Assembly (NCBI RefSeq): GCF_003945345.1 | Contig: NZ_AP019308.1 | Location: 372,001-436,000 of the forward strand | Origin: Paenibacillus baekrokdamisoli | GTDB taxonomy: Bacteria > Bacillota > Bacilli > Paenibacillales > Paenibacillaceae | DNA length: 64,000 bases | Reading direction: 5' to 3' | Notes under the pieces: model-generated | The model's database searches: none | Told to the model about the DNA's origin: nothing | Seen by the model: only the letters and a program-made list of their open reading frames with translations | Program-made: the position numbers and the translations under genes | Part shown: piece after piece, positions 7,579 to 16,191 of the stretch | How the letters are laid out: each line of letters begins with the position of its first letter | Numbering within the stretch: the first letter of the stretch is position 1

Positions 7579-7861
7579 ATTTTAATTTATATCCTTATCA
7601 GAACCTACACCGGGAGCGGAGGGTAATCAGTGAACTGTATATCGTGTATACTTATACATGTGGGGCTAAGCGTTTTTTCTCTCCAATTGTGAAAAAAAGC
7701 TTGATTATCATCAACCTTGTGTACTGTATATATCAACAACTATGAAAACGTGCCTTGCCGTACAGGGAATTTGAGCACACAAATGCTTTCATGGGGTTCT
7801 CAAGCTGAATAGATGATGGGGTAGATTCGCTTGTGGTTACGCAGATTTCATTAGTTTCGGG
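7579..7861. other. Intergenic region without recognised features
   Basis: A/T-rich sequence with no plausible gene. It must have carried the promoter of the regulator that follows, but that gene is broken and no promoter stands out. Confidence 0.4.
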
Positions 7862-8419
7862 TTGCATATAAACAGCTCCTCTCCGAAAAAAACGTTTATT
7901 CAAACACCAGAAACTTTTTCAGAAGGGCTTTATTTTGTGAAAAAAGGGAAGGTACGACTGTATAAGCTGGGTGCTGAAGGTAAGCAATTTACTTCAGATA
8001 TACTCAATGAAGGAAACGTGTTTGGTGAAATGGATATCATTTCATTCGGTACACGAGATCATTATATTGAAACGTTAGAAGAAAGCCATATTTGTCTAAT
8101 GAATAAGGATAGATTTGAAAGTTTTTTAATTCAACGGCCTCGATTTATGATGACGTTATTGAAAGAAGTGATCGAGTTATCGGTATGAGTCATTTGACGC
8201 AAAATCTGGCTCTTGGAAATCTACATGATAAAGTTCTGTACGCTCTTATGAAGCTGTCTGAAGAGTTATCAAGATATCGCCAATTTAGTTGGAGCAACGA
8301 GAGAAGCGGTCACTTTGTCCTTACAGGAACTTGTTAAAGAAGAAGTCATTAAGACAGGATTTAAAACGATTTATATCCATCGAGAAAAGCTATTGGAAAG
8401 AAATAAAACGTATTTGTAA
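7862..8419 (+). pseudogene. Crp/Fnr-family regulator, frameshifted
   Basis: The first frame encodes a cyclic-nucleotide-binding-like sensor domain (GLYFVKKGKVRLYKLG through ILNEGNVFGEMDIISF). It hits a stop at 8188. The next frame continues the family dimerisation helix (MSHLTQNLALGNLHDKVLYALMKL from 8185). After about 8270 the original phase resumes with the helix-turn-helix DIANLVGATREAVTLSLQEL and ends at 8419. Several residues expected before the recognition helix are missing, so there is at least one frameshift and one internal deletion. The N-terminus also looks short. It is almost certainly non-functional. Confidence 0.8.
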
Positions 8420-8520
8420 ACCAAATTACATCTTTTTTTGGGAAAAAGAAGTATCGTATAACTGCCAGCAAAATATATGTTGCGGAGAGATGATGCAATC
8501 GAAGGTGAGGGAAGAGATAC

Positions 8521-9381
8521 ATGGATAATGAGAAGGGGATTCTGTTTTCCGACACAATTTTACAGCGCAAAGGAGCTCGAAAGATAGGTGATATTCCGGA
8601 TGAAGTGGTCAAACTGCTTCAGAAGGGACAGCTGCAGACGGTTAATCTGACAGAATGGCTGGCTGTCAATCATATCTTACTGCTGAAGAACGTTCTTTAT
8701 GAGCTCGGTTTGCAAGGAGAGTCAGATTCAATAATACATAGGCTAAATGATCTGAACGAAATGAAGATTATGAAAATAATACCAGATATTGCAAGAGAAT
8801 GGCTGAATCTAATGGATCGCAAATCGGAAGAGGAACGTTCCCGAATCTACGATGCGCTAGCCACTCATCCTTCAGATAGTGTTCGCTGCTGGGCTGCTTA
8901 TATCGTCGGGCTTGATCGACGTTTAAGCTTAGAGAAGAAATTGACATCTATTCGCCCGTTTGCTGCAGATCCCCATTTTGGCGTGCGCGAGATTGCATGG
9001 ATGGCCCTTAGGGAATCGATCTCCAAGGAATTAATGAGTTCGATTGATATTTTGAACGATTGGGTGCATGACCAAGATGCGAATATCAGGAGATTTGCTA
9101 TCGAATCGACCCGCCCACAAGGCGTTTGGGCTAAACATATTCCCGAATTAAAAGAGAATCCGGGTATGGTGCGTTCGCTTTTAGAAGCTGTTATATCCGA
9201 CCCGGCTAAATATGTTCAGGACTCCGTAGGGAATTGGTTGAATGATGCTAGTAAAACCAATCCTGATTGGGTGCTTCAGTTTTGTGATGAGTGGCTGGAA
9301 ACTTCGGATACGAAGGAAACGAAGCGGATCGTGACTCGAGCCAGGAGAAGCTTAATAAAAAATAAGGGATTATCCCTTTAG
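8521..9381 (+). CDS. DNA alkylation repair (AlkD-like) HEAT-repeat protein
   Basis: A 286-residue, all-helical protein without signal peptide or membrane segments. Repeated helical units such as DSVRCWAAYIVGLD, FGVREIAWMALRESI and ANIRRFAIESTRP match HEAT-like repeats of the AlkC/AlkD superfamily, which cradle DNA carrying N3- or N7-alkylated bases. The catalytic residues of AlkD cannot be assigned with confidence by eye. ATG 8521 follows a purine-rich GGTGAGGGAAG. The stop lies at the tRNA-like remnant at 9372-9390, so the gene abuts the edge of one island segment. Confidence 0.65.
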   Translation: MDNEKGILFSDTILQRKGARKIGDIPDEVVKLLQKGQLQTVNLTEWLAVNHILLLKNVLYELGLQGESDSIIHRLNDLNEMKIMKIIPDIAREWLNLMDRKSEEERSRIYDALATHPSDSVRCWAAYIVGLDRRLSLEKKLTSIRPFAADPHFGVREIAWMALRESISKELMSSIDILNDWVHDQDANIRRFAIESTRPQGVWAKHIPELKENPGMVRSLLEAVISDPAKYVQDSVGNWLNDASKTNPDWVLQFCDEWLETSDTKETKRIVTRARRSLIKNKGLSL

Positions 9382-9430
9382 ACTCCACCAAACACAAATT
9401 TTAACACGTCTAATGAAGGCGTGTTTTTTG
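9372..9430 (+). repeat. tRNA-Ala 3'-end-like remnant with terminator
   Basis: TATCCCTTTAGACTCCACCA (9371-9390) imitates the end of tRNA-Ala with a few mismatches and includes CTCCACCA. It is followed by a terminator (ACACG/CGTGT plus T-run, ~9402-9427), as behind the real tRNA. An imperfect inverted copy of the flanking-repeat sequence (GGGCGAACCCCA) follows near 9459. It looks like an old attachment site inside the island. Confidence 0.65.
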
Positions 9431-9525
9431 TGTTTGTGGAGGGGGCCATATGGGCGAACCCCATTCTGGAGAATATGGATCAAGCAGCATCTAAGGCTTG
9501 AACAGCGTACGGCGTTTGGACAAGA

Positions 9526-10092
9526 CTAGGTCATAACCAGCTCTTTGGCATGCTGCTTACCCGCTGAGAGAAGGCTGCTGCTCAGTTCAGGATCATTAAC
9601 AGACCGTGCAAGCACAAGAGAGCCGACCATGGTACTGAGCAGTGCGCTGCCCTTGGCCGCGTCAATTTCCGCCAGATCGGAGATAAAAGCAATCATCCGC
9701 TCCAGTTCATGGGTGAATACCTGCCGAACCTCTTCTGAAGAACGGGATATTTCGCTAGAAAGGGCAGGAAGAATGCAGCCCATCTCCGTTCTGTCGCGGT
9801 GATACGGACTTAAATAGTAATCAATGACAGCATGGATTTTGGGGTTCTGCTTCTCCTGATCAGCGGCTTCCTGCAGAAGTGCGATGGTATCGCTGATGGC
9901 ATACCGGCAGGCTTCGGCGACCAGCTGCTCTTTGTTGTCAAAGTGTGCATAAAACCCTCCATGAGTTAGCCCCGCCCCCTTCATAATGAACGGAACGCTT
10001 ATGTCACGGATACCATTCGTGCGAAAAGCCTGGGCAGCACTTTCAACGATCTTGCTCCGCACTTTCATCTTATGGCCTTTGGGATAAGGCAT
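9526..10092 (-). CDS. TetR/AcrR-family transcriptional regulator
   Basis: A 188-residue repressor with an intact N-terminal helix-turn-helix (SKIVESAAQAFRTNGI, then GLTHGGFYAHFDNKEQLV) and a TetR_C-type ligand-binding half. It is divergent from the flavoprotein-HlyD-permease operon and very probably controls it. The start was set at ATG 10092, eight bases after GGAG, rather than the GTG at 10101. Its own promoter is a good sigma-A site at 10132-10160. The YAHFDNK form of the motif is typical of regulators of drug efflux or quinone/electrophile response genes; the ligand is unknown. Confidence 0.88.
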   Translation of the reverse strand: MPYPKGHKMKVRSKIVESAAQAFRTNGIRDISVPFIMKGAGLTHGGFYAHFDNKEQLVAEACRYAISDTIALLQEAADQEKQNPKIHAVIDYYLSPYHRDRTEMGCILPALSSEISRSSEEVRQVFTHELERMIAFISDLAEIDAAKGSALLSTMVGSLVLARSVNDPELSSSLLSAGKQHAKELVMT

Positions 10093-10131
10093 CGCAATCA
10101 CTCCGCAGCTTTATAATCTTATTTTCAAAAT

Positions 10132-10160
10132 ATTATAGTCGTCATAATAAATCATGTCAA
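10132..10160 (-). promoter_or_regulatory. Sigma-A promoter of the TetR gene
   Basis: On the minus strand TTGACA (10160-10155) and TATAAT (10137-10132) are separated by exactly 17 bases. The spacer lies within an imperfect palindrome with ends TATTAT/ATAATA (10131-10149), a plausible autoregulatory operator. Confidence 0.8.
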
Positions 10161-10209
10161 TGTTCTTTCTTGCAACTGTTAGCTTCTGAAGAAAGAATAA
10201 GCAGGGCTG

Positions 10210-10262
10210 TTGACGATTCTAAAATATGATGATTATAATATATTATGTTCATCATATTTTAG
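10210..10262 (+). promoter_or_regulatory. Promoter and perfect-palindrome operator of the flavoprotein operon
   Basis: TTGACG (10210-10215) and TATAAT (10234-10239) form a promoter with an 18-base spacer. Overlapping it is a perfect 14-bp inverted repeat, CTAAAATATGATGA (10219-10232) and its complement (10249-10262), 16 bases apart. Position and symmetry fit the binding site of the divergent TetR repressor. Confidence 0.75.
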
Positions 10263-10292
10263 AGAACTTAATTCAACAGGAGGTGTCAGGAT

Positions 10293-11693
10293 ATGAGTAA
10301 GCTTGAATCCGTAGAAACGCTTGTAATTGGATCTGGTCCAGGAGGTTATGCGGCGGCTCTACGATCTTCACAGCTTGGCATGAAGACAGCGATTGTCGAA
10401 CGCAGCCATCTTGGCGGAGTCTGTACGCATGTTGGCTGCATTCCATCCAAAGCATTGATTGCAGAAGCGCATCGCTATGATTTGCTCCGACAGTGGAATA
10501 AGGCAACAGCAGCATCATTTGAGCATGCACAAGCTTTCAAGCAGGGGATTGTGAATAAGCAGGCAGACGGAGTGAGTTATTTGTTGAAGACTGCCGGAGT
10601 GAGCATTCTGGAAGGAGAGGCAAGCTTGGTTGATGAACATACAGCCATTATTAAATCAACTGGACGGGAACAAACGATTTCCTTTAAGTACGCCATACTG
10701 GCAACGGGATCTCGTCCCACTGAGCTGCAAGCATTTCCGTTCGGCGGGCGTATTTTGTCTTCCACAGAAGCTCTATTGCTTCCTGAGATTCCGACCAGCC
10801 TGGTTATTATTGGCGGTGGATATATTGGAGTCGAGCTCGGCCAGATGTATGCCAAGTTTGGAACAAAGGTGACGATTCTCGAGGGAGGAGGACAAGTGCT
10901 GTCGGGATTCGAGGCGGATCTTGCGGCCCCTGTAGTCAAGCAGTTGAAAGCTGATGGTATTAACATTGTATCGGGTGCAACAGCTGAGAAAATGGTGCAG
11001 GACGCGGATACTATTACGCTGCATTATTCGAAAAATCAGGAACAGCATCATGTTACTGCGGCATATGCGTTAGTCACTATCGGAAGAAAAGCGAATACAG
11101 ACGGGAGTTTAGGGCTGGAGCGCATAGGCTTGCCGGTTACGAGCAGGGGACTGATTGACACAGACGAACAGTGCAGAACAGCTATTCCGCATATTTTTGC
11201 AATTGGAGATATTACGGCTGGTCCGGCACTTGCCCACAAGGCTTCCTATGAAGCCAAAATTGCGGCAGAAGCCATTGCAGGTCAAGCTGCAAAGGTTGAT
11301 TACAAAGCCATTCCGCTCGTCGTCTTTTCTGATCCAGAGCTGGCCAGCGTTGGTCTAAGTGAAACGGAAGCAGAGGCAAAAACAATCCCAGTTATCACTG
11401 GCAAATCCTCATTCGCGATTAACGGCAGAGCATTGGCGCTGCAGGCAGCGGAAGGGTTTGTCAAAATTGTGGCGGACCCGACATCAGGAATCGTGATTGG
11501 TGCGCAAATTGTTGGCGTGGAGGCGTCAACACTCATATCGGAGCTTGCTCTTGCCATCGAGATGGGGGCAACCGTGGAGGACTTGGCTATGACGATTCAT
11601 CCCCATCCCACATTGGGAGAAGTGATTATGGAGGCTGCCGAGAACACGGTCAGAAAAATGATGATGAAAAGAAAAAAAGAGCAGCAGTCTTAA
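10293..11693 (+). CDS. Dihydrolipoamide dehydrogenase-like FAD/NAD(P) disulfide oxidoreductase
   Basis: A 466-residue class I pyridine nucleotide-disulfide oxidoreductase. It has the FAD-binding GSGPGGYAAA at residue ~13 and the redox disulfide GGVCTHVGCIPSK (cysteines ~44 and 49). The NAD-binding motif is GGGYIGVELG, the second FAD motif AIGDITAGPALAHKA, and the active-site pair HPHPTLGE lies near the C-terminus. All catalytic residues are present. No E1 or E2 2-oxoacid dehydrogenase genes are nearby. Instead the gene leads an operon with an HlyD-like adaptor and an ABC-2 permease under TetR control, so its electron acceptor is probably not the usual lipoyl complex. AGGAGGTG precedes ATG 10293. 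Confidence 0.85.
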   Translation: MSKLESVETLVIGSGPGGYAAALRSSQLGMKTAIVERSHLGGVCTHVGCIPSKALIAEAHRYDLLRQWNKATAASFEHAQAFKQGIVNKQADGVSYLLKTAGVSILEGEASLVDEHTAIIKSTGREQTISFKYAILATGSRPTELQAFPFGGRILSSTEALLLPEIPTSLVIIGGGYIGVELGQMYAKFGTKVTILEGGGQVLSGFEADLAAPVVKQLKADGINIVSGATAEKMVQDADTITLHYSKNQEQHHVTAAYALVTIGRKANTDGSLGLERIGLPVTSRGLIDTDEQCRTAIPHIFAIGDITAGPALAHKASYEAKIAAEAIAGQAAKVDYKAIPLVVFSDPELASVGLSETEAEAKTIPVITGKSSFAINGRALALQAAEGFVKIVADPTSGIVIGAQIVGVEASTLISELALAIEMGATVEDLAMTIHPHPTLGEVIMEAAENTVRKMMMKRKKEQQS

Positions 11694-11729
11694 CAACATA
11701 TAAATTTAGGAAAAGGGAGAGATAGAAGG

Positions 11730-12362
11730 ATGAAGATAAAAGTGGGATTTTATATCGGGATGGCGATTGTGCTGATCGCTGGAGGTTCGCTTCTAGCTGC
11801 TAAAGGTAAGGATGCTGTTAGCCAGGCTGAGAGTAGAAAGCAGGGTGTGCTTGAGGCGGAGCAGACGACAATATTTTATCAGAAGAGCCCAGGGTCGATT
11901 GTAAAGGTCAATGCGACTGTAGGTGATTCCGTGAAACAGGGAGAGGTGCTATTGAAGGTTAAATCAGCTGAAGGAGGAGAAGTGGATGTACTCGCGCCGG
12001 ACGACGGACTGATCAACAGGATTGCTGTAAAGCCGGGGGAGCAGCTGCTGCAAGGAATGCCGGTTGCGGTTCTGCAAAAGAATACCTATTATACAGACCT
12101 CTACATTCAGGAAAGTGAAATCCAAAAGCTTAAGGTTAATCAAAGCGTTGCTGTTCATTTTCCGTATTTGGATCTTCCAGCTCAGGTCGATGGTGTTGTT
12201 ACTTCGATCTCCGCCGCCCCTCAATTTGCGAGCTTGCGCATGACACGTGAGAAAGGACAAGCAGATATAAGTATGTTCCTTGTCCGAATATCCATGGACT
12301 CGAATGCGGATCTGCTTCCGGGTATGACTGCGGAGGTGAAACTTGATGAACTCGCTGATTGA
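11730..12362 (+). CDS. HlyD-like membrane fusion (adaptor) protein
   Basis: A 210-residue protein with an N-terminal membrane anchor (residues ~5-24) and a barrel-sandwich/biotinyl-lipoyl-like domain (GSIVKVNATVGDSVKQGEVL, later DGLINRIAVKPGEQL). It belongs to the membrane-fusion family that couples inner-membrane exporters to the outside; in Gram-positives it works with ABC exporters. It is short, with no long coiled-coil hairpin between the lipoyl halves. The end overlaps the permease gene by 17 bases, so they are translated together. The transported substrate is unknown. Confidence 0.8.
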   Translation: MKIKVGFYIGMAIVLIAGGSLLAAKGKDAVSQAESRKQGVLEAEQTTIFYQKSPGSIVKVNATVGDSVKQGEVLLKVKSAEGGEVDVLAPDDGLINRIAVKPGEQLLQGMPVAVLQKNTYYTDLYIQESEIQKLKVNQSVAVHFPYLDLPAQVDGVVTSISAAPQFASLRMTREKGQADISMFLVRISMDSNADLLPGMTAEVKLDELAD

Positions 12363-13518
12363 CGAGTGGAAGTACGTAGCGGGAAGCAAGTATCTTCGCC
12401 TGATCTTTATCGGTCCGCTTGTCGCGGCCTTGTTTTTTGGATTGATGTTTTCGAAGAATCAAATCAGCGAATCACCTGTTGTTGTTATTGATGAGGATCA
12501 CAGCTCGTATTCGCGGCAGCTGATTTCCAAAATCGATGCCTCCCAATATATGAACGTCACGAACGTATACTCCAGCCGCCTGGCCCCAGAAACACTGCTG
12601 GCAAACGAGAAGGCAGTAGCGGTCATCATGCTTCCCAAACAGTTGGAGCAGCGTCAGCAGCAGGGGCTATCAACGAATATCGGCATCTTAATGGATAACA
12701 CCATGCCCTCAGGGCTAACCGGCATCCGAACCGCAATTCAGGAAGTCATCGTAACAGAAAATATGACCCTTTCCATGACCCGTCTGGGTCAAAAAGGGAT
12801 GGATGCCGAAACATCCAAAGGGCTTGTATCTCCATTGTCCCTTCAGCAGCGGATGCTTTTTAATCCGACCACAAGTTATGTCGGCTTTATGGTACTTGGA
12901 TTTGTGAATATCGTGGCTTTGCTGATTACAACAAGCGCAGCAGGCTGGATTGTACCTCGCTTGCGTAAGGAAGGGGAGCTCTTTGCAAATGGTAAATCGC
13001 CTGTGCAGCTTTGGATTCGTTGTGTACCTTACGCCGTCCTGACTTCCCTCTCGCTGCTCTTATGCTATGGATTATTAAAGCAGGTGGTGGGAATGCGGTT
13101 TGAAGCAGAGCCTTATCTCTTTATCATCCCATTGCTAGTTTATGCCTTTGCCTTGGCACTCATGGGATTGTTGATCGGTTATTCTGCCAAAGACCAATCA
13201 AAAGTCAATTTACGGACCAGCTTCGTATTGTATCCCTCGTTTCTATCTACGGGAATTCAACTGACTCCGCTTGCGTTTCCGGAACCCTTTCAAATCTTTG
13301 CATGGGCATTGCCTATGAACTGGCTTAACCGCCTTATACGCGGGATGGCTTTTCGGGATGGGGCGCTAACAGCCTACAGTCAAGAGATAGGGGCACTGCT
13401 GATCATTATTGGTGTTGTGTCCTTGTTAATTGGATTGCTGGTATTACGGGAAGCAGGGAAAGCTTATCCCAGCCGGGAACCGCGTGTAGATTCGGACGTT
13501 ATTCCGGTCAGCAGTTAA
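12346..13518 (+). CDS. ABC-2 type transporter permease (YhhJ/YbhR-like)
   Basis: A 390-residue membrane protein with one N-terminal helix (~20-38), a large extracytoplasmic domain (to ~residue 170), and five C-terminal helices. The motif at the end of the ABC-2 domain (PLAFPEPFQIFAWALPMNWLNRLIRG) is typical of YhhJ/YbhR permeases. ATG 12346 is seven bases after GAGGTG, overlapping the adaptor gene. Such permeases normally pair with an ABC ATPase; none is encoded in this operon. The ATPase may be elsewhere, or lost. Confidence 0.82.
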   Translation: MNSLIDEWKYVAGSKYLRLIFIGPLVAALFFGLMFSKNQISESPVVVIDEDHSSYSRQLISKIDASQYMNVTNVYSSRLAPETLLANEKAVAVIMLPKQLEQRQQQGLSTNIGILMDNTMPSGLTGIRTAIQEVIVTENMTLSMTRLGQKGMDAETSKGLVSPLSLQQRMLFNPTTSYVGFMVLGFVNIVALLITTSAAGWIVPRLRKEGELFANGKSPVQLWIRCVPYAVLTSLSLLLCYGLLKQVVGMRFEAEPYLFIIPLLVYAFALALMGLLIGYSAKDQSKVNLRTSFVLYPSFLSTGIQLTPLAFPEPFQIFAWALPMNWLNRLIRGMAFRDGALTAYSQEIGALLIIIGVVSLLIGLLVLREAGKAYPSREPRVDSDVIPVSS

Positions 13519-13538
13519 ATATATGTAGTAGCCGGGTG

Positions 13539-13608
13539 CTAGGCTCCACCAAACCAATAAATTTAACCACTTCATTTAAGAAGTGGTTTTTTCGTTTTGG
13601 TGGATTAT
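13539..13608 (+). repeat. tRNA-Ala 3'-end remnant with terminator at the right island edge
   Basis: CTAGGCTCCACCA (13539-13551) is identical to the last 13 bases of the tRNA-Ala gene (3432-3444). A 9-bp hairpin (13565-13573 with 13580-13588) with a T-run follows, as behind the true tRNA. It is the counterpart of the left junction and also terminates the permease operon. Confidence 0.8.
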
Positions 13609-13650
13609 CTAGGGGGGAGATGAACCCCAATGGGTTCGCCCGCGCGGACG
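13609..13650 (+). repeat. Right copy of ~40-bp direct repeat
   Basis: Bases 13614-13650 equal 3504-3540. Together with the tRNA remnant just before it, this marks the right end of a ~10.1-kb unit. Confidence 0.85.
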
Positions 13651-14012
13651 CAGTGGAGAGAAAAGACATCGATGAAAATGCTTCTCACGGAGGAGCAGTG
13701 GTTGACTATTTTGTTACAGGCCCGTTGCTGAGCGGACTGTGGAACCGCTATTCAGATCCAAACACGACTCCAAACAAGTTCAGCGGACACAGGATCCGCT
13801 ATCAACTAAATATTAGCTGATTTCAGATGATTTACTGGAGAATAGCGTCTTCTCTGTCCTTTAATCCCCCTACATGCAGCGATTGGACTGAAATAAGATC
13901 TCTCCTGTCCGCTCATCATTTGATTACCTTCGTCGTCAATCACTAGTTTTGGTGTTGAGCCAATAAAGTTGTAGACTGAGATAATAAGCATCGGAATGAA
14001 CGGAGGTTAGAA
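13651..14012. other. Intergenic region with two palindromic REP-like units
   Basis: No gene is supported. Two related 20-base imperfect palindromes, AGCGGACTGTGGAACCGCTA (13731-13750) and AGCGGACACAGGATCCGCTA (13782-13801), lie 31 bases apart. They resemble the interspersed AGCGGA...CCGCT repeats seen between genes in Paenibacillus genomes. Confidence 0.55.
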
Positions 14013-14278
14013 ATGAAGGTCAAACGAATCGTTTGCAATATAGATACACAGGACATTACGGCAGCTAAATGCTTTTACCAGGCGTACTCGGCCTCGATTT
14101 ATTGATGGATAATGGCTGGATCGCAACTTACGGCTCGCGTGAGGAAATGGGCATCCAAATTAGTTTCGCCTCAGAGGGAGGCTCCCAAACGCCTACGCCT
14201 GATCTATCGATTGAAGTAGATGATATTGATACTTTATCAACATTCTTACTCATGTATAATCCATATATGGCTCATTAG
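14013..14278 (+). pseudogene. Glyoxalase/VOC-family protein, frameshifted and truncated
   Basis: ATG 14013 follows CGGAGG and opens MKVKRIVCNIDTQD...CFYQ, but this frame stops at 14105. The family sequence continues in the next phase from about 14075 as GVLGLDLLMDNGWIATYGSRE through LSIEVDDIDT. One base is therefore missing near 14075. The C-terminal beta-strand of a VOC domain is also absent: the frame ends in unrelated residues at 14278. It is non-functional as read. Confidence 0.75.
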
Positions 14279-14405
14279 CTTAGAGGGATTGATACCAATA
14301 AAGCTTACCTCTAATCCGCGCGTTCGCTCATCCTTGAATGGTCTCAATTGAGGTTTCATATATTGAATATTAGGAAATTTAGAATGATAGAAAGGAGTTA
14401 ACGAA

Positions 14406-15866
14406 ATGAATATAAACATAGATCATACTATTCTATCAAACAAACAAGAAATATGGGATTGGCAGCAGAGTATTAACAACTTTGGACCTAGACTTACTGG
14501 TAGTTTGGCACATGAAAATCTTATCAATTGTTTTCAGATGGAATTAGAGAAAATCGGTCTGGAAGTTAATAGAGATCAGCATATATTCAAGAAATGGGAA
14601 GCAAAAAGTTGGGGATTGTCCGTGTTGAATGAGGATGGAAGTTTTGAACAAGTTCCTGTTGCTTTTTATTATCCCTATTCTGGAGAAACATCACCAGATG
14701 GTGTTATTGGTGAGTTGGTCTATTGTGGAAAAGGGTCTAAAAATTTCAATAAGGCTGCTGGTAAGATTGCCATTGTTGAAGTATCCATACCTAAGCTTCC
14801 GACAAGACTATTTTTCAAAAAAAGGTCCAATTATCCTAAAGAAACGGCTGCGTTACCTAAAAGGGTGTATCACCCTTTATTTGGTGCTGTGCTAAATGGG
14901 CCGAAGCTTAAAGAAGCAGAAAAAGCAGGAGTGCTTGGTGTTATATGTGTGTGGAAAAATATTTCTAATGAAAACGCAAGAGGACAGTACCTGCCATTTA
15001 CAACCGATCATAAAAAATGTCCAGCATTATGGGTAGGAAAAGAGGATGGAGAAAAACTTAAACAACTAGCTATGAGAAAAGCTAAAGCTAAACTAATCCT
15101 ACATTCAGAAATGGATAATAAAGCCAAGAGTGATACTATATATGCTACGCTGCCTGGCATGAATAATGCGGAGACGATAATTGTAAATACCCACACGGAT
15201 GGCCCTAACGCTTGTGAGGAAAATGGGGGGATTGCCTTACTTGCCATAGCTAAATATTTTTCGCAAATTCCTAAAGAGCAGCGCAATAGAAGTATCGTTT
15301 TTGTTTTTGTAACCGGGCATTTTCAAATACCTCAATTTGGAATTAAGGGGCAAGCTACAACTAGATGGCTGAAGGACCATCCTGAGCTTTGGAATGGAGA
15401 AGGAACAAATAAGAAAGCGGTAGCAGGAATTACTATCGAACACCTGGGATGTACAGAGTGGAAAGATGATGACCAGCATGCAGCATATAAGTTTACAAAT
15501 GAGATTGATAATGAATTAGTATTTACTGCTAATCAGGCCATGGACAGCATATATCTAACCTGCATTCAAGGACGAACAAAAGTCAGAACAATAACCTTAA
15601 AGCCTAAAGGTAAATTTTATTTTGGAGAAGGTCAGCCTCTGTATGAAGCAAACATTCCAACTATATCACTCGTGCCGGGCCCCGATTACCTTTGTGCAGT
15701 AGGCGACAATGGGCATATTGATAAAATTGATTTAGACCTTATGTATGAGCAGATTGAAACCTTTACAAAGGTAGTATCCGCCATCGATAATGCAAAAACG
15801 GAGGAATTAGGAAAACCGGAGCCGCCAAGCTTTAGCTTATTGGGATTGCTTGTAAAAGAGGAGTAA
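14406..15866 (+). CDS. M28-like zinc aminopeptidase family protein
   Basis: A 486-residue protein without signal peptide or membrane anchor. The order of segments suggests an M28 metallopeptidase with an inserted PA-like domain (about residues 95-235, including GVIGELVYCGKGSKNFNKA). The metal site is suggested by NTHTDGPNACEENGG (H and D near residue 261, acidic pair at ~270) and later ITIEHLGC. The usual C-terminal histidine may be in GDNGHIDKID. Not all M28 zinc ligands can be placed with certainty, so activity is probable but unproved. AAGGAG precedes ATG 14406. It stands alone; no operon partner is seen. Confidence 0.65.
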   Translation: MNINIDHTILSNKQEIWDWQQSINNFGPRLTGSLAHENLINCFQMELEKIGLEVNRDQHIFKKWEAKSWGLSVLNEDGSFEQVPVAFYYPYSGETSPDGVIGELVYCGKGSKNFNKAAGKIAIVEVSIPKLPTRLFFKKRSNYPKETAALPKRVYHPLFGAVLNGPKLKEAEKAGVLGVICVWKNISNENARGQYLPFTTDHKKCPALWVGKEDGEKLKQLAMRKAKAKLILHSEMDNKAKSDTIYATLPGMNNAETIIVNTHTDGPNACEENGGIALLAIAKYFSQIPKEQRNRSIVFVFVTGHFQIPQFGIKGQATTRWLKDHPELWNGEGTNKKAVAGITIEHLGCTEWKDDDQHAAYKFTNEIDNELVFTANQAMDSIYLTCIQGRTKVRTITLKPKGKFYFGEGQPLYEANIPTISLVPGPDYLCAVGDNGHIDKIDLDLMYEQIETFTKVVSAIDNAKTEELGKPEPPSFSLLGLLVKEE

Positions 15867-16191
15867 TAACAGCGGCGGCAGACTATAATGTGACTCCGTG
15901 AAATAGAGTTAACGAATACGATAGATTTAGAGAGTCTAAAGGAGTAAAATGGAGATAACAGCTGGTTATATGCTGTAATTCAATTACATGCTAGCTGATT
16001 ACAATATTGCCTAGTTACCCAATCTCATGTTTGTGTTATTTTTGTCCTAAATAAACATAACTTGAAAGAAACCCGTGATTCCTTTAGACTGTTCATTATT
16101 ATTAGATAATAAATTTAGATTCGATCTTTTCATTTTTTCAAGAGCATTTATTAAATAAATAATTGCTCTCATCCAACTAGGAGGGTATTAG
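15867..16191. other. Intergenic region upstream of the ROK regulator
   Basis: No gene. Near the end an inverted repeat AGAGCA...TGCTCT (16141-16169) encloses the A/T-rich palindrome ATTTATTAAATAAAT, a possible regulatory site for the following gene. AGGAGGG lies at 16180-16186. Confidence 0.4.

Noticed and set aside
15907..15930. GAGTTAACGAATACGATAGA as another cassette motif
   Set aside because: It shares only scattered bases with the consensus, lacks the GGG core and is far from the array.
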